A DNA stretch of 64,000 bases from DASSUW01 sp963811895 (GTDB lineage Bacteria > Actinomycetota > Thermoleophilia > Solirubrobacterales > Solirubrobacteraceae): assembly GCA_963811895.1 (NCBI GenBank), contig CAWETE010000012.1, positions 186,001 through 250,000 on the forward strand, read 5' to 3'. This document shows positions 1-9,163 of the stretch, piece by piece. A program made the translations under genes and the position numbers. The notes beneath the pieces are model-generated. The model worked only from the letters and a program-made list of their open reading frames with translations, ran no database searches and was not told the origin of the DNA. The stretch's first letter is position 1, and each line of letters begins with the position of its first letter.

Positions 1-653
1 GCTCGCCGAGGTGCCGTTCTGCGGCCACGCCACGATCGCCACCGCGGTCGCGCTGGCCGAGCGCGACGGGCCGGGCGAGCGCGTGCTCAACACGGTCGGC
101 GGCCCGGTTCCGGTGATCACCCGCCGCGACGACCAGGGCCGCCTGACCGCGACGCTGACCAGCGTGACCCCGCACGTCGACCAGGTGGACGCCGCCGACG
201 TCGACGAGGTGCTCGCCGCCCTGCGCTGGCGGCGCGACGACCTCGACCCGGCGCTGCCGCCCGCGATCGGCTACGTCGGCGGCTACTACCTCGTGCTGCC
301 CGTCCGCACGCGCGAGCGGCTCGCCGACCTCGCCTACGACTTCGACCAGCCTCGGCGCGATCATGGCCAGGCGCGACTGGACCACCATCCAGCTCGTCTG
401 GCGCCAGGACCGGCTGCGCTTCCACTCGCGCAACCCGTTCCCGCCCGGCGGCGTGGTCGAGGACCCGGCCACCGGCGCCGCGGCTGCCGCGCTCGGGACC
501 TACCTGCGCGAGCTCGGGTACGTCGAGCCGCCCGCCACGGTCACGATCATCCAGGGCGAGGACATGGGCCGGCCGGGACGGCTGCTGATCGACCTGCACG
601 CGGACCGCCCGGAGATCGACGTCACCGGCACCGCGGTCGCGCTCACGAGCTGA
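1..653 (+). CDS. PhzF-family isomerase/epimerase, 5' partial and frameshifted
   Basis: The reading frame enters from before the window, so the N-terminus is missing. The first part shows FCGHATIATA, the conserved PhzF glycine/histidine segment. The second part, one frame on, shows GVVEDPATGAAAAALG, the PhzF hallmark near the C-terminus. PhzF proteins are diaminopimelate-epimerase-fold enzymes, mostly of unknown substrate. The frames join at about 350-351: in CAG-C-CTC-GGC, removing one C restores DQLGAIMARRDWTT. Both halves are well conserved, so a sequencing insertion is more likely than decay. The 3' end overlaps the convergent threonine aldolase by 11 bases. Family assignment is firm; substrate unknown. 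Confidence 0.8.
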
Positions 654-1674
654 GCTCGGCGCGTACGTCGGCCGCGAACGCGTCGACCTCCTCCTCGGCC
701 GTGTCCCACGAGGCCATCCAGCGCACCTCGCCGGTGCCCTCGTCCCAGACGTAGAACGGCCAGCTCTCCTGGAGCCGCTCGGTCACCGCCGGATCGAGCA
801 TCGCGAACACCGCGTTCGCCTCCACAGGTTGCGTGATGCGAACCCCTGGCAGGTCGCGCACCGCGGCGGCCAGCCGCCGCGCCATCGCGTTCGCGTGCGC
901 CGCCGAGCGCTCCCACAGGTCGCCGCTCAGCAGCGCCTCGAGCTGGGCGGAGATGTAGCGCATCTTCGACGCGAGCTGCATCGCCTGCTTGCGGCGGAAC
1001 TTGAAGCCGTCGCCGATGTCGTCGCGCAGGAGGACGACCGCCTCGGCGCCCATCAGCCCGATCTTGGTGCCGCCGAAGGAGACCGCGTCGACCCCGGCGT
1101 CGGTCGTCAGAGCCCGCAGCGGGACGTCGAGCGCGGCGGCCGCGTTGCACAGCCGCGCGCCGTCGAGGTGCAGCAGCATCCCGTGCGCGTGCGCCCACTC
1201 GGCCAGCGCCGCGATCGCCTCCGGTGGGTAGACGGTGCCGAGCTCGCTGCTCTGGGTGATCGAGATCAGCCGCGGCTGTACGACGTGCTCGTCGCCGATG
1301 CGGGTGAGCAGCGGCGCGACCAGCTCGGGCGTCAGCCGCCCGTCCGGCGTGTCGAGGGTCAGCAGCTTGCGCCCGGCTCGCTCGGGCGCCCCGCACTCGT
1401 CGACGTTCAGGTGGGCTGTGCGCGCGCACACGACCGCCTGCCAGGGATGGGTGAGCGCCTCCATGCAGAGCACATTCGCCGCCGTCCCGTTGAACACTGG
1501 GAACGCCCGCGCGGTCTGTCCGAAGTGCTCGCGGAAGCGCTGCTGCGCGCGAGAGGTCCACGGGTCGCCGCCGTACGCCGCGGCGTGGCCATCGTTGGCG
1601 GCGGCGATCGCCTCGATCACCTCGGGATGGACGCCGGCGCAGTTGTCACTGGCGAAGCCGCGGCGCTCGCTCAT
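643..1674 (-). CDS. Low-specificity threonine aldolase-like PLP enzyme
   Basis: A 343-residue fold-type I PLP enzyme of the beta-eliminating lyase/threonine aldolase family, which cleaves L-threonine or allo-threonine to glycine and acetaldehyde. The start MSERRGFASDNCAGVHPEV matches the family N-terminus. The PLP-binding lysine lies in SFGGTKIGLMG, and LHLDGARLCNAA carries the cofactor-contacting aspartate and arginine. I chose ATG at 1674 because GGAGGAAG sits just upstream; the open frame extends further but without family similarity. Convergent with the PhzF-like gene and divergent from the CAP-domain gene. Exact amino-acid preference cannot be read from sequence. Confidence 0.9.
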   Translation of the reverse strand: MSERRGFASDNCAGVHPEVIEAIAAANDGHAAAYGGDPWTSRAQQRFREHFGQTARAFPVFNGTAANVLCMEALTHPWQAVVCARTAHLNVDECGAPERAGRKLLTLDTPDGRLTPELVAPLLTRIGDEHVVQPRLISITQSSELGTVYPPEAIAALAEWAHAHGMLLHLDGARLCNAAAALDVPLRALTTDAGVDAVSFGGTKIGLMGAEAVVLLRDDIGDGFKFRRKQAMQLASKMRYISAQLEALLSGDLWERSAAHANAMARRLAAAVRDLPGVRITQPVEANAVFAMLDPAVTERLQESWPFYVWDEGTGEVRWMASWDTAEEEVDAFAADVRAELSS

Positions 1675-1743
1675 GGGCTTCCTCCGGTCAGAACTGTCTG
1701 ATTGGGGTTCGATGCTCTGAACACTGGGTAATAACACGGTGTC

Positions 1744-2397
1744 ATGTTGCTCTTCCTGGCAGGGGGAGTGGCGCTGTGGCTTCTGGCTGCCGCGTCCATT
1801 CTGTGCATCTGTCGTTCGGCCGCTCATGCTGACGAACGACGACGCTTCGTCCGCGTCAGCCGGCGTGGCGCCACGGCCTCACTGGCCGTCGCCGCCGTCA
1901 CCCTCCCGCTCGCGCCGGACGAGGCGTCCGCCGCGTGCGCCAACCGCGATGTCGAGTTCGCGGCCAATCCGGCCGTGGTGCGCGACGCGCTGCTGTGCGA
2001 GATCGCGGAGGTGCGAGAACAGCGGGACATACGCGACCTGCGCGCAAACGAGCAGCTCGACCTGGCTGCCAGCCGGCACGCGACCGACATGTTCGAGCGG
2101 CGCTACTTCTCCCATGTCAGTCCCGGCGGCAGCGACCTCGCGGATCGCGCGCGCCGGGCCGGGTTCGCCAAGCGCAGGTGCTCGTGGATGGTCGGCGAGG
2201 TGCTCGCCTGGGGCGTCGCGACGCGGAGCACCGCGGCCGGCACCGTGCAGGCGTGGATGGACAGCCCGTCGCACCGCCGCATCCTGATCTCGCGCCGCTA
2301 CGGGCAGATCGGGATCGGGCTGCAGGCCGGCACGCCGTACGACGCGTACCCGACCGGTCTCACCGCCGCGGCTGTGCTGGGCCGCCGCCACTGCTGA
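1744..2397 (+). CDS. Secreted CAP/SCP-domain (YkwD-like) protein
   Basis: A 217-residue protein with a hydrophobic N-terminal segment (about residues 1-25) and a second hydrophobic stretch around 45-55 ending in DEASA, giving export or membrane anchoring. The CAP domain occupies about residues 70-215: RHATDMFERRYFSHVSPGG, GEVLAWG (usually GENIAWG) and WMDSPSHRRILISRRYGQIG are the expected blocks. Bacterial CAP proteins are secreted; their molecular function is mostly unsettled. Six cysteines are present and could form disulfides. The 3' end overlaps the convergent sugar transferase by 38 bases. No clear ribosome site precedes the ATG. Confidence 0.85.
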   Translation: MLLFLAGGVALWLLAAASILCICRSAAHADERRRFVRVSRRGATASLAVAAVTLPLAPDEASAACANRDVEFAANPAVVRDALLCEIAEVREQRDIRDLRANEQLDLAASRHATDMFERRYFSHVSPGGSDLADRARRAGFAKRRCSWMVGEVLAWGVATRSTAAGTVQAWMDSPSHRRILISRRYGQIGIGLQAGTPYDAYPTGLTAAAVLGRRHC

Positions 2398-2941
2398 GCG
2401 TCCGCCACACGATGCGCGCGTCGAGCCCGAGCGACCACGTGCGCGCGTAGCGCTCGTCGAGCTCGAGCTGCTCGGCGACCGAGAGCCAGCGGCTGAGCTG
2501 CTCGAGCTGCGCCAGGCCGGTGAGCCCCGGGCGCGCCGGCGGCGCCTCGAAGCCCGGCTCGCGCGGGCGCGGGCCGACGATGCTCATCTGCCCGCGGGCG
2601 ACGCTCCACAGCTGCGGCAGCGCCGTCACGCCGACGCGCGCCAGCAGCCGCCAGATCGCCGAGTCGCACATCTCGTCGGTGATCGCGAACGAGCGCACCA
2701 GCACCGGCCGCCCGCCGAAGCCGATCCGGTCCTCGCGCCGCAGCACCGGCCCTCCCCGGAGCCGGATGCCGAGCGCAACCCCCGCGATGACGGGCGCCAT
2801 CACCAGCAGCCCGCCGAGCGCGACGACGCGGTCGAGCGCGTGCTTGAGCAGCAGCGCGCGCGGGTTGGGACGAGGCGGCGACGGCTTTGGGGGTGCGGCA
2901 ACAGCGCGAGCCCCCCGTTCGATGTCGACCGTCCTGGTCAT
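2360..2941 (-). CDS. Sugar transferase (polyprenyl-phosphate glycosyl-1-phosphate transferase)
   Basis: A 193-residue protein of the bacterial sugar transferase family (WcaJ/PglC type), which moves a sugar-1-phosphate from a UDP-sugar to undecaprenyl phosphate and starts polysaccharide assembly. One hydrophobic segment (about residues 35-58) is followed by the cytosolic catalytic part, with LLARVGVTALPQLWSVARG and MSIVGPRPREPGFE as the conserved blocks. It is the short, PglC-like form lacking the multi-TM N-terminal half. It is the last gene of the minus-strand glycan operon, 49 bases after the epimerase, and may have its own promoter. The initiating role in that operon is inferred. Confidence 0.88.
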   Translation of the reverse strand: MTRTVDIERGARAVAAPPKPSPPRPNPRALLLKHALDRVVALGGLLVMAPVIAGVALGIRLRGGPVLRREDRIGFGGRPVLVRSFAITDEMCDSAIWRLLARVGVTALPQLWSVARGQMSIVGPRPREPGFEAPPARPGLTGLAQLEQLSRWLSVAEQLELDERYARTWSLGLDARIVWRTLSSGGGPAQPRR

Positions 2942-2952
2942 CCCCCCATGGA

Positions 2953-2979
2953 ACCGTACCCGTACAACCGGCGTTTCAA
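2953..2979 (-). promoter_or_regulatory. Possible promoter ahead of the sugar transferase
   Basis: On the minus strand TTGAAA (2979-2974) and TACGGT (2958-2953) are separated by 15 bases, and TACGGT lies 11 bases before the ATG. A perfect 6-base inverted repeat AACCGG/CCGGTT spans 2966-2989. Spacing is shorter than ideal, so this is a weak call. Confidence 0.3.
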
Positions 2980-2990
2980 CACACCGGTTA

Positions 2991-3969
2991 TCAGCCGGTC
3001 GAGGCGATCGCGCCGCTACGTGCGCGCGAATGTTCGAGCACCCACTCGAACTCGGCCTGCAGGCCTTCGCGCAGCTCGGTCGCGGGCTCGAAGCCCAGAG
3101 CCTCGCGTGCGCGGTCGATCGCCGCGCCCGTGTCCTGCACGTCGCCGGACTCGCGCTCCTCGTGGCGCACGTCGAGCGGGCGGCCGGCGATGGCGGCGAG
3201 CAGCTCGAGCGTGGCGGCGAGGCTGACGCGCGAGCCGCCGCCGATGTTGTAGGCCTCGCCGCCGACCCCGTCGGCGGCGCCCGCCGCCAGCACCGCGGCC
3301 ACCACGTCGCCGACGAAGGTGAAGTCGCGCGTCTGGCGCCCGTCGCCGTAGATCTCGATCGGCGCGCCGGCGGCGGCCGCCTCGCAGAAGCGCCGGAACG
3401 CCATGTCGGGGCGCTGGCGCGGACCGTAGACGGAGAAGAAGCGCAGCGCGACGGCGTCGACGCCCTGCTCGGCGTGGTAGAGCCGGCAGAGCTGCTCGGC
3501 GGCCAGCTTGGTCACGCCGTAGGGCGAGAGCGGCTGCGGCGTCGCGTCCTCCGGGGTCGGCAGCGCCTCCGACTCGCCGTAGACCGACGACGAGGAGGCG
3601 TAGACGATGCGGCGCTCCGGCGTCGCGGGCCGACGCCTCCAGCAGCCGCTGGGTGGCGCGGATGTTGTTGCGCAGGTAGCGGTCGAACTTCTGGCCCCAG
3701 CTGGAGCGGACGCCGGGCTCGGCGGCGAGGTGGAAGACGGCGTCGCAGCCGTCGAGCAGCGCCTCGGCGTCGGTGGTCACGAGGTCTGCGTTGACGAAGG
3801 TGAAGCGGTCGTGCTCGCGGGCGGGGATGAGATTGGCCTGCTTGTGCTCGCGCGGGTAGTTGTCGGTGAAGCAGTCGATGCCGACCACTTCGTGACCGGC
3901 CGCGAGCAGCGCCTCGGCCACCTGCGAGCCGATGAAGCCGGCGCAGCCGGTGACGAGCGCTCTAGGCAA
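2991..3969 (-). CDS. NAD-dependent sugar epimerase (UDP-glucuronate epimerase-like), frameshifted
   Basis: Extended short-chain dehydrogenase/reductase. The N-terminal frame shows ALVTGCAGFIGSQVAEALL (Rossmann nucleotide site) and HLAAEPGVRSSWG. The C-terminal frame shows the substrate half LRFFSVYGPRQRPDMA and FTFVGDVVAA. Between them, IVYASSSSVYG and YGVTK, which supply the catalytic Ser/Tyr/Lys, read in the second frame. The frames meet near 3627-3638; removing one base makes a single protein of about 325 residues, a normal family length. The N-terminus resembles UDP-glucuronate 4-epimerases, which would suit an operon that also has a heparinase-like lyase. The start overlaps the end of the ABC-kinase gene by 8 bases. 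Substrate is inferred. Confidence 0.82.
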
Positions 3970-6772
3970 GGGTGGCCTCCGCGACGGCGACGGTCGCCTC
4001 CACGCGCTCGCGCCAGCCTGGGACCTGGCGCTGGAACGGGTGGGCGGCGCGGGCGAGGACGGCCGCGGCCAGGTGCCAGTCGAGGGCGTCCGGCCGGTCG
4101 CCGTAGCCCTCGAGCAGCGGCTCGAGAACGGCCTGCAGCTTCTCGTGGTCGCCGGGCCGGCCGCGCACGACGTCCGCCGCGTAGGTGGCGAGGTCGAGCG
4201 CCGGCGCCGCGACGCACAGCCCGTCGAAGTCGACGACCGCGATGTCGCCGTCGCGCACGAGCAGCTGGTCGACGTGGAAGTCGCCGTGCGCGGGGACGAG
4301 CGGCAGCCCGGCGGGCAGCGCGCCGGCGAGCCGGCTCACGAGCGCGTCGAGCCGGCCTGAGAGCTCCGGCAGCACGGTCTCGACGACCTCGGCCTTGCGG
4401 ACGGCGGAGTCGAGCAGCTTCTCGGGCGGGTGGGCGAGGGCGGGCGCGAGGTCGGCGCGCTGGAGGGTCGCGGCCATCGCGCCGGCCTCGGCGGCGACGT
4501 CGGCCGCGTCCTCGGCGATCCGGCCCTCGATGCGCTCCTGCGCGGTCAGCCGGAGCTCGGGGATGGCGCCCGCGAACGCGGGTGTCGGCAGCGGCCCGTG
4601 CTGTGACGCCCGCAGGCCGGCGAGCGCCGCCTCGAACTGGCGCTCGCGCCCGTAGGCCTTGAGGATCAGGCCGTCCAGGCGGAGCACCGCGCGGCCGCGC
4701 GGCTTGTAGCTGATCAGCTCAGGCTCGCCGTCCACGCCCAGCCGCCGCGCGAGCTGCTCGCCGAGCGCCGGCAGCCGCGGATCGAACGGCAGCCAGGTCA
4801 CGAGCGTGTCGAGCTCGTCGTCGTATGCGGGCGAGCGGCCGTTGATCCGCCGCGCGCGGTCGGCGTAGCGGGGCTGCTGCGCGCGCTCGGCGAGGTCGAC
4901 GCCGGCGATGCAGGTGGCGACCGCATCGCCGGCGTCGGCGCGGTAGTGGACGGCGATCAGCTCGCCGGGCTTGTAGACCACGCGCTCGACCGCCACGTCA
5001 CCCGGGGACCCGTCCAGCGAGCGGTCCAGCACCTCGGCCATCGCCTCGGGGTCGAGCAGACGCTCGAGCTGCGGCAGCGCCGGGTCGAGCGCCCGGCCGC
5101 GATCGACCACGCGGCCGCGCTCGATCGTCACGACGCGGTCGGCCAGCCGCGTGAGCCGCGGCGAGTGGCTGACGAGGATCGTGGTGCGGTCGCGCATGAG
5201 GCGCTTGAGCCCGTCGAGCAGCTGCGCCTCGCTCGCGGCGTCGAGCGCGGTGGTCGGCTCGTCGAGCAGCAGGACCGGCGGGTCGCGCAGCAGCGTGCGG
5301 GCGATCCCGATGCGCTGGCGCTGGCCGCCGGACAGCCCGGCGCCCTGCGGGCCGAGCTCGGTGTCGTAGCCCTCCGGCAGCTCGCAGATGAAGTCGTGCG
5401 CCACCGCCGCGCGTGCCGCGTCGACGATCTCCTCGTCGCTCGCGTCGGAGCCGTAGGCGATGTTGTCGCGCACCGAGCCGGTGAACAGCACGGTGTCCTG
5501 GAGCAGGATCGCGACCTGCGCCCGCAGCCACTCGAGCGCGCAGTCGCGCGCGTCGCGGCCGTCGATCAGGACGCGGCCTTCGGTCGGGTCGTGGAAGCGC
5601 GCGACCAGCGCCCCGAGCGTCGACTTGCCGGCCCCGGACGGGCCCACGAGCGCGACGCACTCGCCGGCGCCGACCTCCAGCGACACGTCGTGCAGGACCG
5701 GGCGCGCGCGGTCGTAGGCGAACGACACGTGCTCGACCGCCACGTCGCCCGCGGCGCGGCCGCCGCGGTAGGCGCCGGGCCGCTCCTCGAGCACGTCGTC
5801 GGCGCTGAGGATCTCGGCGATCCGGTCGGCCTTGGCCATCGTGGCCGCGACCTTGGTGCTCTCGCGCGCGAGGCTCTTGAGCGGGTTGTAGGCCTTGCGC
5901 GTGTAGCTGACGAAGACGAGCAGCTCGCCGGGGGAGAGCGCGCCGGAGGCGACGCGCATGACGCCGACGACGATCACCAGCGCGGTGCCGATCGCGCGCA
6001 CCGAGCCCACCAGCCCGTCGAAGCCGGCCTGCAGCCGCGCGATGTCGACGCCGACGGCCATCCGCTGCTCGCTGCCGGCGCGCACGCGGTCGGCCTCCAG
6101 CCGCTCGCCGCCGAACGCCTTCACGACGGCCATCGCCGACAGCGCCTCGCCGGCCATCGACGCGATGTGGCCCTCGTGCGCGCGCCGCACGCGCGCCGTG
6201 CTGCGCACGCGGCGGCGGTAGATCCAGCTGATGCCGAGCAGCGCCGGCGTGGTGGCGAGCGACACCAGCGCGAGCACCGGGTCGAGGATCAGGAGGACGA
6301 CGGTCATGCCGAGCGAGAGCAGCAGCGCCTGGGTGATCGCCCCCAGCTGCTGGGCGAAGAGGTCGCCCATGGCGTTGACGTCGCCGGTCACGCGCGTGAG
6401 CAGGTCGCCCTTCTGGCGCTTCTGGTGGAAGGCCAGCGACAGCCGCTGCAGGTGGTCGTAGACGGCGATCCGCAGCTCGTGGCTGATCCGCTCGCCGGCC
6501 GTCTGCAGCCACAGGTTGGAGAAGTAGAGCGCGGCGGCCTCGGACAGCGCGATGACCAGCACGAGGATGGCGACGCCGATCAGCGACCGCCAGTCGGCGC
6601 CGTCCAGCGCGAACGGGGCCGTGCGGCCGAGCAGCTGGTCGACCACGATCGCCAGCGGCCACGGCTTGGCCAGGTCGGCGGCCGTGAGCACGCCGGTGGC
6701 GGCGCCGGCGCCGGCCAGCGCCTTCCACTGGCGGCGGATGTACGGGGAGAGGGCGCGGGCGGCGGGGCTCAT
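3962..6772 (-). CDS. ABC exporter fused to a C-terminal APH-like kinase domain
   Basis: One uninterrupted frame of 936 residues. Residues 1 to about 320 form a six-helix type I ABC exporter membrane domain. Residues about 340-570 form the ATPase, with Walker A GPSGAGKST near 376, signature LSGGQRQR near 482 and Walker B VLLLDEP. From about residue 578 the chain continues without a stop into a phosphotransferase domain with HGDFHVDQLL (the Brenner motif, usual Asn replaced by Gln) and VVDFDG. A separate start at ATG 5041 is possible but has no obvious ribosome site. ATGA overlap with the upstream glycosyltransferase indicates coupling. The exporter probably moves a lipid-linked or complex glycan; the kinase substrate is unknown. 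Confidence 0.85.
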   Translation of the reverse strand: MSPAARALSPYIRRQWKALAGAGAATGVLTAADLAKPWPLAIVVDQLLGRTAPFALDGADWRSLIGVAILVLVIALSEAAALYFSNLWLQTAGERISHELRIAVYDHLQRLSLAFHQKRQKGDLLTRVTGDVNAMGDLFAQQLGAITQALLLSLGMTVVLLILDPVLALVSLATTPALLGISWIYRRRVRSTARVRRAHEGHIASMAGEALSAMAVVKAFGGERLEADRVRAGSEQRMAVGVDIARLQAGFDGLVGSVRAIGTALVIVVGVMRVASGALSPGELLVFVSYTRKAYNPLKSLARESTKVAATMAKADRIAEILSADDVLEERPGAYRGGRAAGDVAVEHVSFAYDRARPVLHDVSLEVGAGECVALVGPSGAGKSTLGALVARFHDPTEGRVLIDGRDARDCALEWLRAQVAILLQDTVLFTGSVRDNIAYGSDASDEEIVDAARAAVAHDFICELPEGYDTELGPQGAGLSGGQRQRIGIARTLLRDPPVLLLDEPTTALDAASEAQLLDGLKRLMRDRTTILVSHSPRLTRLADRVVTIERGRVVDRGRALDPALPQLERLLDPEAMAEVLDRSLDGSPGDVAVERVVYKPGELIAVHYRADAGDAVATCIAGVDLAERAQQPRYADRARRINGRSPAYDDELDTLVTWLPFDPRLPALGEQLARRLGVDGEPELISYKPRGRAVLRLDGLILKAYGRERQFEAALAGLRASQHGPLPTPAFAGAIPELRLTAQERIEGRIAEDAADVAAEAGAMAATLQRADLAPALAHPPEKLLDSAVRKAEVVETVLPELSGRLDALVSRLAGALPAGLPLVPAHGDFHVDQLLVRDGDIAVVDFDGLCVAAPALDLATYAADVVRGRPGDHEKLQAVLEPLLEGYGDRPDALDWHLAAAVLARAAHPFQRQVPGWRERVEATVAVAEATLA

Positions 6773-7939
6773 GGGCTCGCCACCGTCGAGAGCAGGGCGG
6801 GCCGCGGGTCGTCGCGCATCAGGTCCCACAGCTCCTGGCAGGTGCCGCGGCCGCCGTCGAGGTCGATCGCCGGCGCGGTCGGCTCGAAGTCCCCGAGCCG
6901 CCGGATCTCGCGAGCGAGGGTCGCCGCGTCGAGGCTGCTCGAGCACCCGCAGCACGCCGAGGTCTGCAAGCCGGCGGGCGCGCCGGAGCTGCTCGTCCTC
7001 CTCCGGCGTGGCGTACGGGACGACCAGCGCCGGGACGCCGGTGCGGACGATCTCGAGCGTCGTGTTGTAGCCCGCCTGGCTCACCGCCGCCGCGGCGCCC
7101 GCCAGCTCGGCCACGAGGTCGGGCACCGAGCGCAGCAGCTCGAGCTCCGGGACGCCCGCGGCCTCCGCGCGAAGGCGCTCGAAGGCGTCATCCGGCATCA
7201 GCGGCCCGGCGATCGCGCGCATCGGCAGGCCGGTGCCGATCCGCTGCGCCTCGATCGCCGCGCTCAGCAGCGGCTCGCCGACCAGGCCGCCGCCGGCCGA
7301 CACCACGACACGGCGCTCGCGCTCCGCTCGCCGCGGCAGGCCGTTGCCGACGACGAAGCCCGTGTAGCGGACCGGGACGGTGAGCTCGCCGGCCGGCGCG
7401 AAGGTCTCCTCGAGCCGGGCGAAGCGCGGGTCGCTGTGCACGAGGACCGCGTCGAGGTGCGCGTTGGCGAGCCGGCACGCGCGCTCGTCGTGGCCGGCCT
7501 GGTTGTCGCGGCCGGTGACGAGGATGTCGCGCAGGCTGCAGGCGGTCATCGCGCCGCCCTCGCGCGCCAGCTCGAGCAGCGGCACCAGCTCGCGCGCGAA
7601 CTTCGCGCGCCCGAACGGGAACAGCTCGACGAAGACGACGCCGGGGCGCAGGGTGCGCAGCGTGCGCAGCAGCAGCTCGCCGCGGACCGCCCACGCGCGC
7701 TCGACCGTGAAGCGCGGGTCGTGGCTGACGAAGCGCGACCCGGCGCCGACCCCGAGCGGCGGCAGGGCGACGATCTCCACGCCGGGCGGCGGATCGATCT
7801 CCTCCGGCAGCGACCCGCCGCACACGAGCACGACGCGGAACCACTCGGCCAGGTGGGCGCAGAGCGCGTACGAGCGCGTGAGATGCCCCAGCCCGACCGA
7901 GTGCTGGCAGTAGAAGAGCAGCGGCGGGCGCACGGTCAT
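6769..7939 (-). CDS. GT-B (MurG-like) glycosyltransferase, frameshifted
   Basis: About 390 residues once repaired. The N-terminus, LFYCQHSVGLGHLTRSYALC, carries the glycine/His loop typical of predicted MurG-like glycosyltransferases. The C-terminal half has SQAGYNTTLEIVRTGVPALV, a nucleotide-sugar binding block. The frame breaks at 6933-6934: on the coding strand GAGCAG-C-CTCGACGCG has one C too many. After it LDAATLAREIRRLGDF continues to the stop. ATGA overlaps on both sides place it between the two kinase-bearing genes of the operon. Membrane association is likely peripheral. Sugar donor unknown. Confidence 0.8.
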
Positions 7940-9163
7940 GCGCCCTCCAGCAGCGGACGGAGGTTGACGAGCAGCGACGGCCGCACGCGGCTGACGGCGG
8001 GGAGCGCTACGCGGGCGAGCACGGAGGCGCCCATGTGCCAGCGCAGCGAGCGCTCGGGCGGCGTCGCGCGGATCTCGGCGTAGCCCTCGAGCACCGCGGC
8101 GGCGAGCTCGGTCTCGGTCGTCGCGGTGATGGCGTCCGTGAAGCGCGCGGCGCGCAGGCGGGCGAGCACCTGGCCGAGGTCGGCGGCCGCCGGGCCGGCC
8201 GAGGCGTCCTCGAAGTCGATCAGCGTCACGCGGTCGTCGTCGAAGATCGCGTTGCGCAGGTTGGCGTCGCCGTGCAGGTAGACGTGCGGGCCGGCGGCGT
8301 CGCCGAGGTCGCCGAGCAGCCGCGCGAGCAGCTCGGCGGCGCCCGGGCCGGCGTCGGGCCGGGCGCGCGCGATCACGCTGACCGCCTTGGCGAGGCGCTC
8401 GATGTCGAGCCGCTCGAAGCGGTCCGAGGGCAGCGGCGACGCGGTCGTGCAGCGTGGCGAGGGCGCAGCCGAGGCGCCGCAGCGCGTCCGGCAGCTCGCT
8501 CTCGCCGAGCTCCTCGAGCGAGCGGCCGGGAACGGCCTCGACGGCGAGCGCGCCATCGAGCGCCGAGGTGCCGATCACGCGCGGCACGTGCAGGCAGTCG
8601 CTCTCGGCGGCGCGCGCGTCCTCGAGCCGGCGCCGCTCGCGCTCGGCGACGTCGCCGGTGTGCACCTTGGCGTAGGCGAGCACGCGGCCGTCCTCGGTCG
8701 CGCACTCGGCGCTCGCCGAGCGCTCGGCCGAGTAGGCGACGAGCCGCGGCGTCACCCGCGCGCGGCCGACGAGGCGGTCGAGCGTGCCCGAGCGGCCGGC
8801 GAGCAGCGGCAGCGTGGACAGGCGGCGGTCGTTCGGGAACGTCCAGAACACGGCGTCCAGCTCCGGCACGTGCACGACGGGCCGCAGCGGCGGGGCGGGG
8901 ACGGCGGCCGACAGCGCGCGGTGGTAGGCGACGGCGCTGGCGCCGGGCGCGAAGCCGCGGGCGGCGACGTGGTGCTCGCGGCCGCCGGCGACGATCCGGT
9001 AGACGACGCGCAGGCCGTCGCCGACGCGGTACTTGGCGAACTTGCGCCGGCAGGCCTCGACCGGCTCGCCGTCGAGCAGGCGGCCGGACAGCAGCTCGGC
9101 CACGCGATCGCCGTCGAGCAGCTCGTCGCGGTGCGGCACGGCCGGGTCGGGCGCGAGCATCAT
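7936..9163 (-). CDS. APH-like phosphotransferase (kinase), frameshifted
   Basis: A protein of about 408 residues with the aminoglycoside/choline kinase fold. The ATP-binding half begins around CRRKFAKYRVGDGLRVVYRI. The catalytic loop is YLHGDANLRNAIF (Brenner HGDxxxxN intact) and the metal-binding segment is LIDFEDASAGPAAADLG. The frame changes near 8432-8440 between HDRVAA and LPSDRFERLDIERLAK; deleting one base joins them. The gene starts at the tandem ATGATG at 9163, overlapping the heparinase stop, and ends in an ATGA overlap with the next glycosyltransferase. Within a glycan operon the acceptor is probably a sugar or polyol rather than an antibiotic, which is inference. Confidence 0.8.

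Noticed and set aside
4946..8083. A 1045-codon plus-strand frame
   Set aside because: It is entirely antisense to the ABC-kinase and glycosyltransferase genes. Its Arg/Asp/His-rich composition is typical of the shadow frame in GC-rich DNA.
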